64,000 nucleotides of DNA from Takakia lepidozioides (GCA_030704615.1 CM060732.1:34019053-34083052), one strand, 5' to 3'; shown: positions 23,562 through 33,663, counted from the stretch's first letter. The notes: generated by a model not told the origin, from the letters alone. Program-made: numbers and translations.

Positions 23562-23741
23562 GGGAACAGTTACCATAGAGTGGGAATGGTCATCAAAGTG
23601 TGGGAACGGTCATCAAAGTGTAGGAATGGTCACCAAAGTGTGGGAACAGTCACCACAGTGTGGGAACGGTTATCAAAGTGTAGGAACGGTCATCAAAGTA
23701 TGGGAACCGTCACCACAGTGTGGGAACCGTCATTATAGGCT
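23562..23741 (+). repeat. 20-bp minisatellite, nine units
   Basis: Nine consecutive units of exactly 20 bp with consensus GGGAACGGTCATCAAAGTGT start at 23,562, 23,582, 23,602 and so on to 23,722. Units vary at a few positions (GGTCATC versus AGTCACC). It lies between the leader-like region and the TTTGGAGG-rich array. Confidence 0.9.
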
Positions 23742-23760
23742 AAGAACATAGTGACATGTA

Positions 23761-24047
23761 AGGACAATATAGGGCTTTTTGGAGGATTTTCAAGGGCCTT
23801 TGGAGGATTGTTTGGGGGATCTTTGGGGTCCTTTGAGGAGCTTTTGTAAGCCACTTTGAAGAGCTCTTGAAGAGGTATTTGGATGACTGTTTGAAGGACT
23901 ATTTGCGGTCTTTGAAGGCCAAGTTTTGGCAAGTTTTTGGAGCCTTTGGAGGGCTATGTGGAGGACCATTTGGGGTCTTTGAAGGCCAATATTTGGCAAG
24001 GTTTTGGAGTCTTTGAACGGCTCTTTGGAGGGCTCTTTGGGGTCCGC
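23761..24047 (+). repeat. TTTGGAGG-rich degenerate array, left arm
   Basis: An imperfect array of TTTGGAGG and GGGTCTTTGAAGG type words ends abruptly where RT coding sequence begins at 24,049. The reverse complement of the same kind of array occupies 32,040-32,268. One block of about 50 bp (around 23,895-23,945) matches well in inverted orientation. The two arms mark the ends of an inverted segment. Confidence 0.7.
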
Positions 24048-24048
24048 G

Positions 24049-25029
24049 TGGAATGCGTGCAATGGCCTCCACCTTTGTCTGTTGAACACCCAATCCTCCA
24101 GGGTATATCATGTGACCCAGATACTCAATCTGATCGTGGAAGAACTTGCATTTTCCAGGGTGCAGTTTCAATCCATGCGCCCTCAAGCGCTCAAACACCA
24201 CCTGAAGGTGTCTCTCATGCTCCTCAACTGTGGCACTAAAGGAATGCCATGATCACAGGATATGCACAGCATGGTTAAGATATCAATGTAGCACCGGATG
24301 AAGTCTAGCCCTGCATGAATCCTATCCATAACCCTCTGAAACTTTGCAGGAGCATTCTTCAACCCAAATGGTAGGAAGCGCCATTGGTACAAACAATCAT
24401 TTCCATGCTAGTCAATCCCCCAGAATGTCGTTTTTTGCTTGTCAGCCTCTTTGATTGGCAACTGGTGATAACCCGATCGTAAGTCCGATGTACTAAACAC
24501 CTTCGCATGCCCAATGACATCAAAGATTTCCTCTGGAGTTGGCATGTCATATCTATTGGACTTAGTCTAACGGTTCACAGGACGATAGTCCCCACACATC
24601 CTTCTTTCTGTCCAATTGCCATAGATATCCTTCTTAGCTGACATCACTGTTGCCGAGGCATACTCGCCGCCGACAACTCAACCAATCTAGCTTCGAACAA
24701 CTCTATAGTCCATGACTGGATCAAAGACCTCTCTATGTCACTATACCTGTAGGGCCTTCGAAAAATTGGCGTATCACTTGCCAACTCAATACGAATCTCC
24801 TGGCCCTTCAAATTCCCCAAAGCTTTCAAACCGAAGACAAAGCAATTTCTATAAGCCCTTAGAAATCACCTGATCCTCCGTCTCTCTCCTCCGGTGACTG
24901 TAGGTCCAACATCTGGTTCCCAATTGTCCTCAGTGACTGCAACCTTGGATACACCAGGCTTGGAGGTAGGCGACGCATCCTTTGGTTGCTAGATAACAAC
25001 ATCTTGGGCCTTGTCCGCCCAGAGCGTAG
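24049..25029 (-). pseudogene. Ty3/gypsy reverse transcriptase, N-terminal part, broken
   Basis: Read on the minus strand, this encodes in several frames the RT of a Ty3/gypsy element: IFRRPYRYS near 24,760, a primer-binding region with RRMCGDYRPVNR near 24,590, and QWRFLPFGLKNAPAKFQRVM near 24,350. A C-terminal thumb stretch ends VEAIARIP at 24,049. The catalytic YIDD is altered to YIDI (about 24,280) and frames are broken by stops and shifts. The remaining RT and RNase H continue at 32,270 on the opposite strand. The linker towards the methyltransferase (24,830-25,029) is open for short stretches. Confidence 0.85.
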
Positions 25030-25038
25030 CTATGGCGT

Positions 25039-27116
25039 GAGCCTAGCCGCGTAAGCCCAGGAGCTCGACTCACGCTTTGCCCTCTAAGCGTGAGCCCAGG
25101 GTTTAGAGGAGGGAGAAGCAAGTCCTATAACCGAGGACATGGTTTAGAAGGGTCATATTACTGTGGAAGCGTATATTTTGGAAGAAGATGTGAACACGGC
25201 AAAACTTCCAAACACGGCAAACACGGCAAATATTGAGTCCCCTTTAAAAGCACGACGATCGACCCAATTCCCCCAGCCCTACTTCGTCAAACCCAAGCAC
25301 TTCACGCAGCTGGTCCCATCCTCCACCAGCCCTAAGCCTTGAAGACGAGCCCCAAGCCGCGATCCCACCTAGCCGCACTCTCACCAAGCCCTGACCTTCT
25401 CTGGTCACTGTTCTTATAAGTATACTCTTGCAGCAGCCACACCTACTAGAGAGTTGCTTTTCAACCCACCGACATTTTAGAACTATCTAGAAAGTAAAAC
25501 TCTCTAGAAAGTCAACTAGTGAACTAGAGAAGATGGCTATACCAACTCTGGCCCGCGAGTAGCAGGTTTAATGGGTTCTGGACCTAGCTGGCGGGTCCGG
25601 GTCCGGTTACAAATGAACCCGGGTCAGGGTCCGAGTTTTTGGTGATGGCACGGCTCCGGATCCGGATAGGTAACTCAGACCCTAACCGGGGGTTTTTTTA
25701 GGGATTTTGAAAAGGGGTAGGAGTGGCTATATATATTGGGTGTAGGCTAGTGCAAGTGGCCACTCTAGGTAATTTTCCTCGAATTGGTAGGCTGCATGTA
25801 TTTCCACCCTTGTCATATTTTGCGAATCAAATGGATGTTGATGAGCAATAGAAGTTGAAGTACAGAAATAGTTGAAAACCATAGGACGAATGAAACTCTT
25901 TCTATTCTATGTGAAAACATAGGCTAATTGGTACAAATGAGGTGTATAGTTATCGCAAGACCGGCGACGAGCATCTCCTTGGGAAACGGAGGAGGCCCCA
26001 CAATCCTGAACCCACTCCTCATCTGGCCCGTCAGATCATCCTGCATGGGGCCCACCATGGCTACATTTGTGCTGCTCCCATGGGTCCACAGGCGAGGACC
26101 TTTTTGAGACCCATAGTTTTTGGCGAAAACCGCCTTATTTGGACCTTTTTTTTCCCTTTGTTTTATTCGCCAACGGGATTTTCAGGCGGCCAAATGGCCA
26201 ATAAAAAAACGCTAACCCTAACCCGCCGGGTACCCAGGGTGAAAATCCGGACCCGCACAACACTGTCGTTGATGATCATCCTGAAATCATGAAGAAATTG
26301 AGTGCGTTGACGCACGCAGTTCTCCGCGGGGAGTGGGAACAAAAAAACAAACAAGAAAAAAAAGTTTTTTTTTTCATTTTTTCATTTTTCCCGCCTCTCC
26401 TCCACCCCTCCCTTCCCCAACCCGCCGGGTACCCAGGGTGAAAATCCGGACCCGCACAACACTGTCGTCGATGATCATCCTGAAATCATGATAATGAAGA
26501 AATTGAGTGCGTTGACGCACTCAGTTCTCTGCCAGGAGGGGGTGGGGGAGCCGAAAAAAAATTATCATTTTTTTTTTTGGTTTTTTTTTTTGGCCCCCCC
26601 TTCTGCGGAGAACTGAGTGCGTCAACGCACTCAATTTCTTCATGATCTTGATTTCACGATGATCATCGACAATATCTATCCAAATGCCGAGAAATATATA
26701 TATATATATATATTGAATTCTCATGTGCCTGACGCCCCCTTAATTCCCAGCCCTGTTTCCCTCTACAAACATGTCAGTTCGCTAAGGGTTTGGGTTAGGT
26801 TTGGGGTTACGATTTGCAGTGTTTCTCCGGTTTGCCGTGTTTCCGCGGTAATGACGTAACCTTAATTCCCAGCCTGTTTATCTTTACAAACATGGCAGTT
26901 CGCTAAGGGTTAGGGTTAGGGTTTGCCGTGTTTGCCGATTTGTCGTGTTTGCCGTGTTTTCGCGGTAAAGGGTGCTCATCCGCGAAAATACACCCTACAT
27001 CTTCCCTCATTCTCGTGCCACGTGGACTGGGCTCACGTCAGGCTTTTGGGCTCACAGGCTCCTGGGCTCGCGTGGCTAGGCTCACACTCTAGCATTCCTC
27101 GTCCACTCACCCTGAC
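25039..27116. mobile_element. MULE-like DNA element inserted in the retrotransposon
   Basis: The 2,078-bp insert is flanked by identical 9-bp copies of CTATGGCGT (25,030-25,038 and 27,117-27,125), the duplication length typical of Mutator-like elements. Removing the insert and one copy lets one retroelement frame read across the site. Near-terminal inverted repeats are visible: GAGCCTAGCC...GCCCAGGAGC at 25,039-25,100 against its complement at about 27,018-27,093. The right repeat sits about 23 nt inside the boundary, so the left end may be shortened. No transposase is seen. Inside are ACACGGCAAA words in opposite orientation at both ends, GC-rich low-complexity DNA and the palindrome units annotated separately. 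Confidence 0.65.
26220..26672. repeat. Three copies of a palindrome-bearing unit
   Basis: Two direct copies (about 26,220-26,335 and 26,419-26,532) and one inverted partial copy (about 26,601-26,672) share GATGATCATC, GAAATCATGA and a palindrome GAGTGCGTTGACGCACTC. T-rich and A-rich tracts separate them. The palindrome core TGCGTCAACGCA also appears in the cluster at 2,673-2,696, linking the two regions. A TA tract (about 26,695-26,713) follows. Confidence 0.7.
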
Positions 27117-27125
27117 TATGGCGTA

Positions 27126-28410
27126 ACCTCCACTTGCTCCGCCATAGCCACCTTGAGAACATCCTCCGCGCAAGAAACATCTAACATTGGCCACCTTGGC
27201 CTCCAACTGATCCTCCAAGTATGGTTCTCCCCACTCCTCATATTGTTCCTTGAGAGATCCAATGACTTTCTCTCTCTATATCTCATCCTACATCTGCCAT
27301 GAGTGTTTGCCCCCCACGATCCTGTGTTTGCCCCCACTCATTGTCTCAACCGTCCCGGTTGGCAGGGAGGATGCACTATCCAATGGGAGTGCCGAAGTAG
27401 CCACCACTGCTTGCAATCTACGTTGCTCAGCCATGCACAAGCCAATGACCCATGTCAAGCAATTTAGATCCATTGCTTGACCCAACACATGTCGGTGGAT
27501 GCCTCTGACAGAGCTAGCGCAGCTGTAGTGCCCGTGGCAAACCCCATTGTCCGCTCTCGCTCATCCGCATTGGGCTCCACCAATTGCTGTAGCATACTGT
27601 CGCAAATCAACCCAGGACCATTGTCTCGAAAAGCATGAGATGAGGGAAAGCTCAAGAGCGTAGGCAAGGCCGTACGTGGCTGCCCCACTCGATTGACCAC
27701 CGCCAAAGGTGGACGATCATCATGTCGCACCCTTTGCGGTTGCATCCCTTGGTCCAAAATGCCATCAACCATGAAATTGGGTGGCCGTTGAATGGAATTG
27801 TATGCTCTCTTGAGTAGCTCTGGTGGTGCAAGTTTGGCCCACCACAATCGAGGTCGGCGCGCGCGTGATCCCACCGCTGCTGCATCCAATAGCACCGCCG
27901 ATCCAATCCACGACCGCACCTGATGCACACTGGCCATAACCCTGGCCCGAGAATCCCCCATAAGAGGAACATTCTCCAAGATATAGGCTACAGGTTGCAC
28001 TTGCCTCGTCTGCAAGTCACGCAACACTCGCAACATCTCCCAAAACAAATGCGATCGTGCATCATGCAGGCCATTTCCATGACCTGCGGGAGAGTGTCAT
28101 TGGCAAGGCCATCCGGCTATCACCAAGTCAATAGGACCATGCCGGTCCAAATCATCCGCCCCCAGCAAGGTAATGTCTGTTGGCAAGGCCTTTTTGATAC
28201 CCTTGAATTGCTGAGAGAGGCAACAACTCAAGATACCGGTGTGTGAGCAAGGCAATGTGGCGCATAGAAATACGCCGAGCAATCTCATCTTTCTCCACAT
28301 ATAAGTACTTGCGTACTTTAATCTTTGCTTGCAACACTCCTGCAAGCCCAAATAGGTCTAGCAAACAAATCCCTGAGTCAGGTGGTTGTCAGGTAATGGG
28401 CACTATGTCC
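27126..28410 (-). pseudogene. DNA cytosine-5 methyltransferase domain carried by the retrotransposon, broken
   Basis: Minus-strand frames give, in canonical order, the conserved blocks of a C5-methyltransferase. Motif I (LLDLFG...GVLQ) is at about 28,375-28,320. A YVEKDE block for motif II follows. DLVIAGWPCQ at about 28,130-28,100 holds the catalytic Cys (28,105-28,103). ENVP is near 27,970 and the Arg-rich motif VIII (SRARRPRLWW) near 27,850. ERERTMGF for motif IX and GQAMDLN for motif X lie at about 27,560-27,450. A TGA at 28,099-28,097 directly follows the PCQ codons, and several frameshifts are present. It lies between protease and RT on the same strand, so it was part of the polyprotein. 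Whether it descends from a DNMT3-like, DNMT1-like or other enzyme cannot be settled by eye. Confidence 0.88.
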
Positions 28411-28481
28411 AAAGGAACTAACTGAGGAGGTCCAGGTGATGTCACTGAACTCCCCTCACCCACCGATTGAAAGGCCTCCTG

Positions 28482-29118
28482 TCATGCTTGCTGCACATAC
28501 TGATTTACCACTCGCTGCAAATCCCCAACTGTACCCCACAGTGAGCTATGCACAAGAACATGAGGAAGCAACTCAGCCTTGTATGCCAATTGTTTGTCTT
28601 CATTAGGTGGTGGCCTATCATCTGCTTGGCTATTGCCCTCCAAGAGCTCACCACCCCAAGCTACCACACCTGAGAATGCAGCCAATGTGGGCACCATGTT
28701 TCTATGATCCACCGCTACATTCCCAATAAACCGCACTGGGTGTAGTGCACGTCGGCCATCCCCTGACTGCCACTCCGGCCTGTAGGATGTCGTTTCCTCC
28801 CAAAAGTCTAGAGTAAATCCTATGGGGTACAACACAGCCCCACCAACAAACACATCATAAGACATCGCGTCCATAACAATGGCTTTAGTTCTCATGACAA
28901 TCGAATGAAGAGCTCATGGCGTATAAGCCCTCGCGCCTTTTCGGAACCACCCAAAGATGTTTGAATTTGGAAAAGACAAGGCTCCAAGTCCACCTCTGTA
29001 AGGCCCAAGCCTGCAATTGCTGTTCTCCTAAACCTAAATGGTTGTGCTCCCGAGTCCAACAAGACCCACAGTGGCATATACCTCCTCCTGGTTGGGCCAC
29101 CCAACTGAAACACTCCAT
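28482..29118 (-). pseudogene. Retroviral-type aspartic protease region of the retrotransposon
   Basis: Two consecutive minus-strand frames separated by a frameshift encode it. The first has the catalytic LLDSGA motif (about 29,062-29,045). The second (28,895-28,482) contains YDVFVGGAVLYPIGFTLDFW, a typical second half of Ty3/gypsy proteases, then a hydrophilic tail reaching towards the methyltransferase. The order gag, protease, methyltransferase fits a single polyprotein. Confidence 0.8.
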
Positions 29119-29211
29119 CCTAATTGTCCACCAGGACTACTCCAGGAGTCACCATGCGTGCTCAATGGCTGGCATAGCTGGCAACTCCTGCAACCTTGCA
29201 ACTACCGCTTG

Positions 29212-29874
29212 TCATGGCGTAATTGTGGCTGACTTCACCTTCGAATCTAAAGCATCCATAGACTGCACCTTATCTGCTATCTCCGCAGATAGTGCCGATG
29301 CATCACCATTCTCACATAGTCTAGCTGCTAGTTTGAACACAACAACTGGCCAAATTCTCGGCATTGCAATGGTCATTGCAGAAAACAATGGAGCCTGACA
29401 AACCGCTGTAGCCGCCCCCAACATTGTACTGGCTGCACCTTGTTTTGCAGCACCAATCATTGGCATTTCCCAAGCCACACCAACTCTCCCCAATGACACT
29501 CGTGGATCAACCTCTGACACACTTGGGCGAGCGGGTGCCATTGATGGCGTAGGTGACACTGTCTCAGACAATGTAAATGACTGTGGAAGCCTAGTCTGAC
29601 GACTTGCTTCCCCCTTTTGTGGATCAAAATCCACATCCGCTCCTCTTGGCTTAGGAGCATGCGTTGCTACTCGAGTGATAGCAGTAGCAGAGTCCAATAA
29701 ATACAATAGTCCTGCAAGTGCGACTCCACACATGAAGCCCATACCAATCTGGTCTTCCCTAGGCATAGGAGGTTGTGCAGGTGAGGCTTGAACCTCAGGC
29801 CTTGGACCTGGTGCAACATGAGTAATGGCCATGACAGCAAAACGTTGCTCTAGCCGGGCAAGCCTATCCATCAT
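29212..29874 (-). CDS. Gag-protease linker open frame of the retrotransposon
   Basis: A 220-residue open frame without breaks lies between the zinc-knuckle end of gag and the protease. It has a Pro- and Ala-rich first half, a hydrophobic stretch (GFMCGVALAGLLYLLDSA, residues about 46-63) that could be membrane-interacting or buried, and an Ala-rich end. I recognise no domain. It is most likely a spacer part of the Gag-Pol polyprotein of this element family, not an independent gene. Confidence 0.5.
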   Translation of the reverse strand: MMDRLARLEQRFAVMAITHVAPGPRPEVQASPAQPPMPREDQIGMGFMCGVALAGLLYLLDSATAITRVATHAPKPRGADVDFDPQKGEASRQTRLPQSFTLSETVSPTPSMAPARPSVSEVDPRVSLGRVGVAWEMPMIGAAKQGAASTMLGAATAVCQAPLFSAMTIAMPRIWPVVVFKLAARLCENGDASALSAEIADKVQSMDALDSKVKSATITP

Positions 29875-29889
29875 GCCTTGGTCATGACC

Positions 29890-31200
29890 TTGACCCTGAC
29901 CCTGTGCTCCTTGGTTTTGGTTACGACCTCCACCACGACCTCTACCTCATCTATCTCTCTGGACTACATTGTCTCGTCCTCGGCCACCATTGTTCCCTTG
30001 GAACAAGCTTGGCCGTAGCTCAGGATGCAAGTTATAACAATGGGCCTCCTCATGCCCATACTTGCCACAATGTCCACACTGTAGTTGTGTAGGCTGTGCA
30101 GGTGCCAACCTTTTGCCTCTCTCTGGGCAATCTTTCTTCACATGTGGTCCTCCACAATCCCAACATAATACACTCGTCTGTTGTTGGCTTGAGAATGAAG
30201 GAAGAGACGTTTCCATCTGAGATCCCCTCTGACCTTCCCTGGGCTTCGTCTGAGGCCCCTTGTTGTCTTGAGCATGTTGGGGAGTTGGTTGTTGTTGGCT
30301 AGGAACTCCACTTTGTTGTGTCTCCTTGCCAAACCCCACAGTAACCACCCGCTCCTCTACCATATTGAGCTCTATCCGCTGTGCCAGCAAAAACACATTT
30401 GCTAAGGTGGATTGGTCCACTTGCAGTAGAGTTGCATCCCGCACCCTTCTCCTCAGCTCTTTGTCCAATATCCCATACCAGAATTGGAGTGCCTAAGCTT
30501 CTGTAATCCCTTGGGTTACATTTATCAAGCGCCTCATGTGATTGTAAGCCTCCTTCAAACTCTCAGTAGGCCTCCGTTGGAACTCTTGCAAGCTCCGCAT
30601 CTTCTCTGTCTTTATCCCTTGGTAGTTTCTCCGTAACTCCTCGAAGAACTCCACAACTGGGTTAAAGGCAGGCACGGGTGCTGGTGCTGCAGCAGGAGCT
30701 TGAATGGATTTTTCAGCTCCTGTACCACTTGTCCCACTACTAGTGCTTGTAGTTGGAGATGTTGGTATAACTGCTGGTGTCGCCGCTGCCCTTGTGCCTC
30801 TAGTGATGGAGACATAGTCAGGTGACCAATACAATCGTCACTCCTCAATTTCCACCTCATGTCCCTGCCTAAACTCATGGTAGTCATCCATGGGAGGCCC
30901 CTCAAGGTGCTGAAACAGCCCCTTCCACGCCATAAAGGGTCGTAAACAGCTGAGGATTGCGCATCTGCTGCAAGTCACACCAACTATCAAACTCTTGTAT
31001 GAAATCATCAAGCTCGATGGTGCCCACAGCTCCAAAGTACCTCTAAGGCCCCTTGGTAGCTCCATACATCTCCTCCATCGTATCCCACAACAATGGCACG
31101 GAAATAGCTTGTACCTGCGGCGTGGAGCCCTCAGAGTTTCAATCAGAACCCTCCTCAGAAAACACAGAAGGTGAAGGTGGCCTAAACCGCACACATCGTC
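29890..31200 (-). pseudogene. Retrotransposon gag with two CCHC zinc knuckles
   Basis: A frame-shifted gag is read on the minus strand. The N-terminal part has ELDDFIQEFDSWCDLQQ near 31,010-30,960. A Thr/Ser- and Pro/Ala-rich middle (30,834-30,670) precedes capsid-like FEELRRNYQGIKTEKMRSLQ (about 30,645-30,585). A frame from 30,468 ends in two zinc knuckles, CWDCGGPHVKKDC and CGHCGKYGHEEAHC (about 30,165-30,035). The last frame is open for 173 residues. Breaks include a stop near 30,493. Confidence 0.82.
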
Positions 31201-31332
31201 TCGTGTACCCACTAGTATCGATAGTGCCCGTACCGGCACTTCCCTCAACAACTAGTGACACCTCCGTGAAAACTCACAACCATACCTGTTGTAAACCTGT
31301 CTCTAATCCCTCTTTCCACAAGATAACCGGTA

Positions 31333-31575
31333 ATGATGTGGGAAGGGGTGAAGCCTGACCACATCACATTTGTTTGCATTTGCAATGCATGTGCAAGCCT
31401 TGCAGCACTGGAAAATGACAAAAAGGTCCATGGTGACATCATCAAAGCTGGAATTGTACCAGATGTCATTCTGAACACTGCCCTCGTGGACATGTATGCC
31501 AAAGGTGGGAGCATTAAGGATGCAAAGGGTGTGTTCTATAGTATGGCTGAACGGAATGTGGTGTCCTTATGGCTT
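31333..31575 (+). pseudogene. PPR gene fragment
   Basis: An 81-residue plus-strand stretch covers two PPR units (GVKPDHITFVCICNACASLA, then a VDMYAKGG unit and a partial third). It resembles the pseudogene at 52.6-56.0 kb more than the intact gene at 14.5 kb. It is antisense to the neighbouring gag and lies within the inverted segment, so it was carried into or next to the retroelement. Confidence 0.8.
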
Positions 31576-32039
31576 AGACTACTAGGTTCATAACATAAAC
31601 CTGCACCTGCACCTGCATCCACCGCAAGCACTCATATGGTCTGTTGGTCATCAAGTACCCAGCCTCACCATAAGAGAACAATGATGGTCTGACAGGTCAT
31701 CACCCCAGCCTCACCACCGACAACACGCTGTAGGATTGGCCGGTGATCAAATCTGGACCAACCTCCTATGAAAACAAGCGCCCACACAAAACTGACATGG
31801 CGCACAGTCAAGCATGCAGGTGTGGAGGGGATCCAAACACAAGAAAATCAAACAGTAACTCACCCACACCAAAAATACTCCACAGTGTCGCTCCTATAAG
31901 TCACCCAGCCCAAACCCGGACTGACTCTTGCCTCCACCTACGGAAAGGTTTTGGCCTATAGAGAGGGTGGAAGACTACAAGGAAGAGAGACTAAAGCAAT
32001 TCCTATCACAGCATGCTCTCATCCCACTACCCTATTTCC
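31576..32039. other. Gene-free stretch between the PPR fragment and the right repeat array
   Basis: No recognisable coding sequence is seen. It is C- and A-rich, with a short CCTGCA repeat near 31,600. In the pre-inversion order it would lie upstream of gag, so it may be untranslated leader. Confidence 0.35.
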
Positions 32040-32268
32040 ACACCCTCTTACTTAAGCAATAGACAAGACTTTTCAAGAATCTCTCAAATAACTCTCTATA
32101 AGCCCTCAAAATGTCTCTCAAATAATCTCACTAAGCTCCCAAAGCTTGGACAATGGTACTCCAAACAGTACACCAAGGCCCCAAGAGCATGCCAAATCTT
32201 GGCTCTCAAGGACCCCAAATAGTCCTTCAACAAGTCGCCAAAGACTCCTCAAGCTCGCCAAATATCTG
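32040..32268 (-). repeat. TTTGGAGG-type degenerate array, right arm (inverted)
   Basis: This is the inverted counterpart of the array at 23,761-24,047. It ends exactly where RT coding sequence restarts (VSRVRAFMGL, about 32,269). Joining the two arms by undoing the inversion would give one continuous array. Confidence 0.65.
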
Positions 32269-33663
32269 TAAGCAGAGTTCGTGCTTTCATGGGGTTGACA
32301 AACTACTATCGACGGTTTGTCAAGGGATTCAGTAGCATTGCAAATACTCTTACGAGGTTGACCAAGGTGGGTCAGGAGTGGCAGTGGGAGGAGGGGCATG
32401 AGGAAGCCTTTGAAGAACTCAAGGCTCGATTGACTTCTGCACCTATTCGAAGACGGCCTATTTGGGGGCGGTATTTCCAACTACATACGGATTGGAGTAT
32501 GCTAGGGATTGGAGCAGTGCTTATACAGGTGGATGATGAGAGAAGAGAGTTCGTAGTGGCATATGCTAGTCGCTCGAACAATGATGCTGAATCGAAGTAT
32601 ATAGCTCATATGAAGGAGAGTGTCTAGTTGCAGTATAGGCAGTGGCACATTTTAAATGCTATCTTTATGGCAATCTCATCACCTTTGTCACGGATCACCA
32701 ACCATTGAAGTGGTTGATGAACACTACAACAGATCGTGGTAGTTGTGACTGCCAAACCGTGGTAGTCATGGTTTTCATGGCTTTGACCATGACTGCACCA
32801 TGTTTTTTTATATGAAATTGACCTCCCGCAGTCGTTCATATGACTGTAGTCATATGAACGACTATCTAAATAGTCGTCTGTATGATTACGTGGCTCCGGA
32901 ATGGGCGGAAGGCTGGTCAATGGCAATTGACCAGATTTAGCTCACCATTCATAGTCATTTCCATGACTACAGTGTACATGGATGAGGTTACATAGTCATG
33001 ATGACTACTGGGGATTTTGTAATTTGGTGTGTATAATACAATTAAAACACCATATGATCATATGAATGACTAATGGGTGTATTGGTTAACAGGTAGTGAA
33101 CTATAATTCTTATAGTAAAGAGGTTGCAGGTTCAAACTCCTCTAAGTATAATCAAATGGATAAGATGGCCCTAGGGTTAGTAGGCGAGCTAGAGATAGCA
33201 CGTGGTGCCCTAGACGGACTGCCACGTGGTTTTTTCATTATTATAAAATATATTATGCCACGTGGCACAATGCGGTGCGACGCGGCGTTTGACATATGTT
33301 TTTATTTTTTCAGTTTTTTTAATTTAATTTAATTTTTTAAATCAATTGGACCTCACCACGTGGCGCGGCAGCGGCGACTGCAGTATGGTATATATGACTG
33401 CAGTGAGAGATATCACTTGGTTCATATGATTGTAGTCATCCGGACCATACCATCCTGTACTCATTGTATTGACTTGGTTTGCACGACTTACAGTCATAGA
33501 AGTCATATGTATCGTTTATGACTACAGAATAATCATATATACAGTCATAAATACCGCGATCTGTTGTAGTGGAAGTCAGACAAGCTTATAGGGAAGCTTG
33601 TACGGTGGGCACTTATGCTTCAAGAGTACGACTCTTTGGCCGAGAGCCAGATTTGCATACATC
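32269..33663 (+). pseudogene. Ty3/gypsy RT C-terminus and RNase H, split by a CACTA insertion
   Basis: A plus-strand frame from about 32,269 encodes the end of RT (FMGLTNYYRRFVKGFS) and the RNase H start (FQLHTDWSMLGIGAVL), then YASRSNN. It is interrupted by a stop near 32,626. The frame resumes to the TDHQPLKWLM motif at about 32,690-32,720, where the CACTA element begins. Beyond the element the same frame continues with SDKLIGKLVRWALMLQEYD (about 33,575-33,630). Its N-terminal half is the minus-strand RT at 24,049. Confidence 0.85.
32722..33571. mobile_element. Non-autonomous CACTA (En/Spm-type) transposon, 850 bp
   Basis: The element begins CACTACAACAGATCGTGGTA and ends with the inverse complement (CACTACAACAGATCGCGGTA), so terminal inverted repeats start with CACTA. 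It is flanked by identical 3-bp GAA on both sides (32,719-32,721 and 33,572-33,574), the target duplication size of this superfamily. The interior carries many copies of AGTCATATGA-type words, typical of subterminal repeats, and a tRNA-like B-box (GGTTCAAACTC near 33,131) that may mark an embedded SINE scrap. There is no transposase frame. Confidence 0.92.

Noticed and set aside
23562-23741. Regular 20-bp repeats as a CRISPR-like array
   Set aside because: No spacers, units are contiguous, and the context is a plant nuclear genome.
26900-26935. TTAGGG-like repeats (GGTTAGGGTTAGGG)
   Set aside because: Only about two to three units inside a transposon-like insert; too short for a telomeric tract.
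33081-33150. A tRNA gene in the CACTA interior
   Set aside because: Only a B-box-like GGTTCAAACTC and a weak A-box; acceptor and anticodon stems do not form, so at most a SINE remnant.
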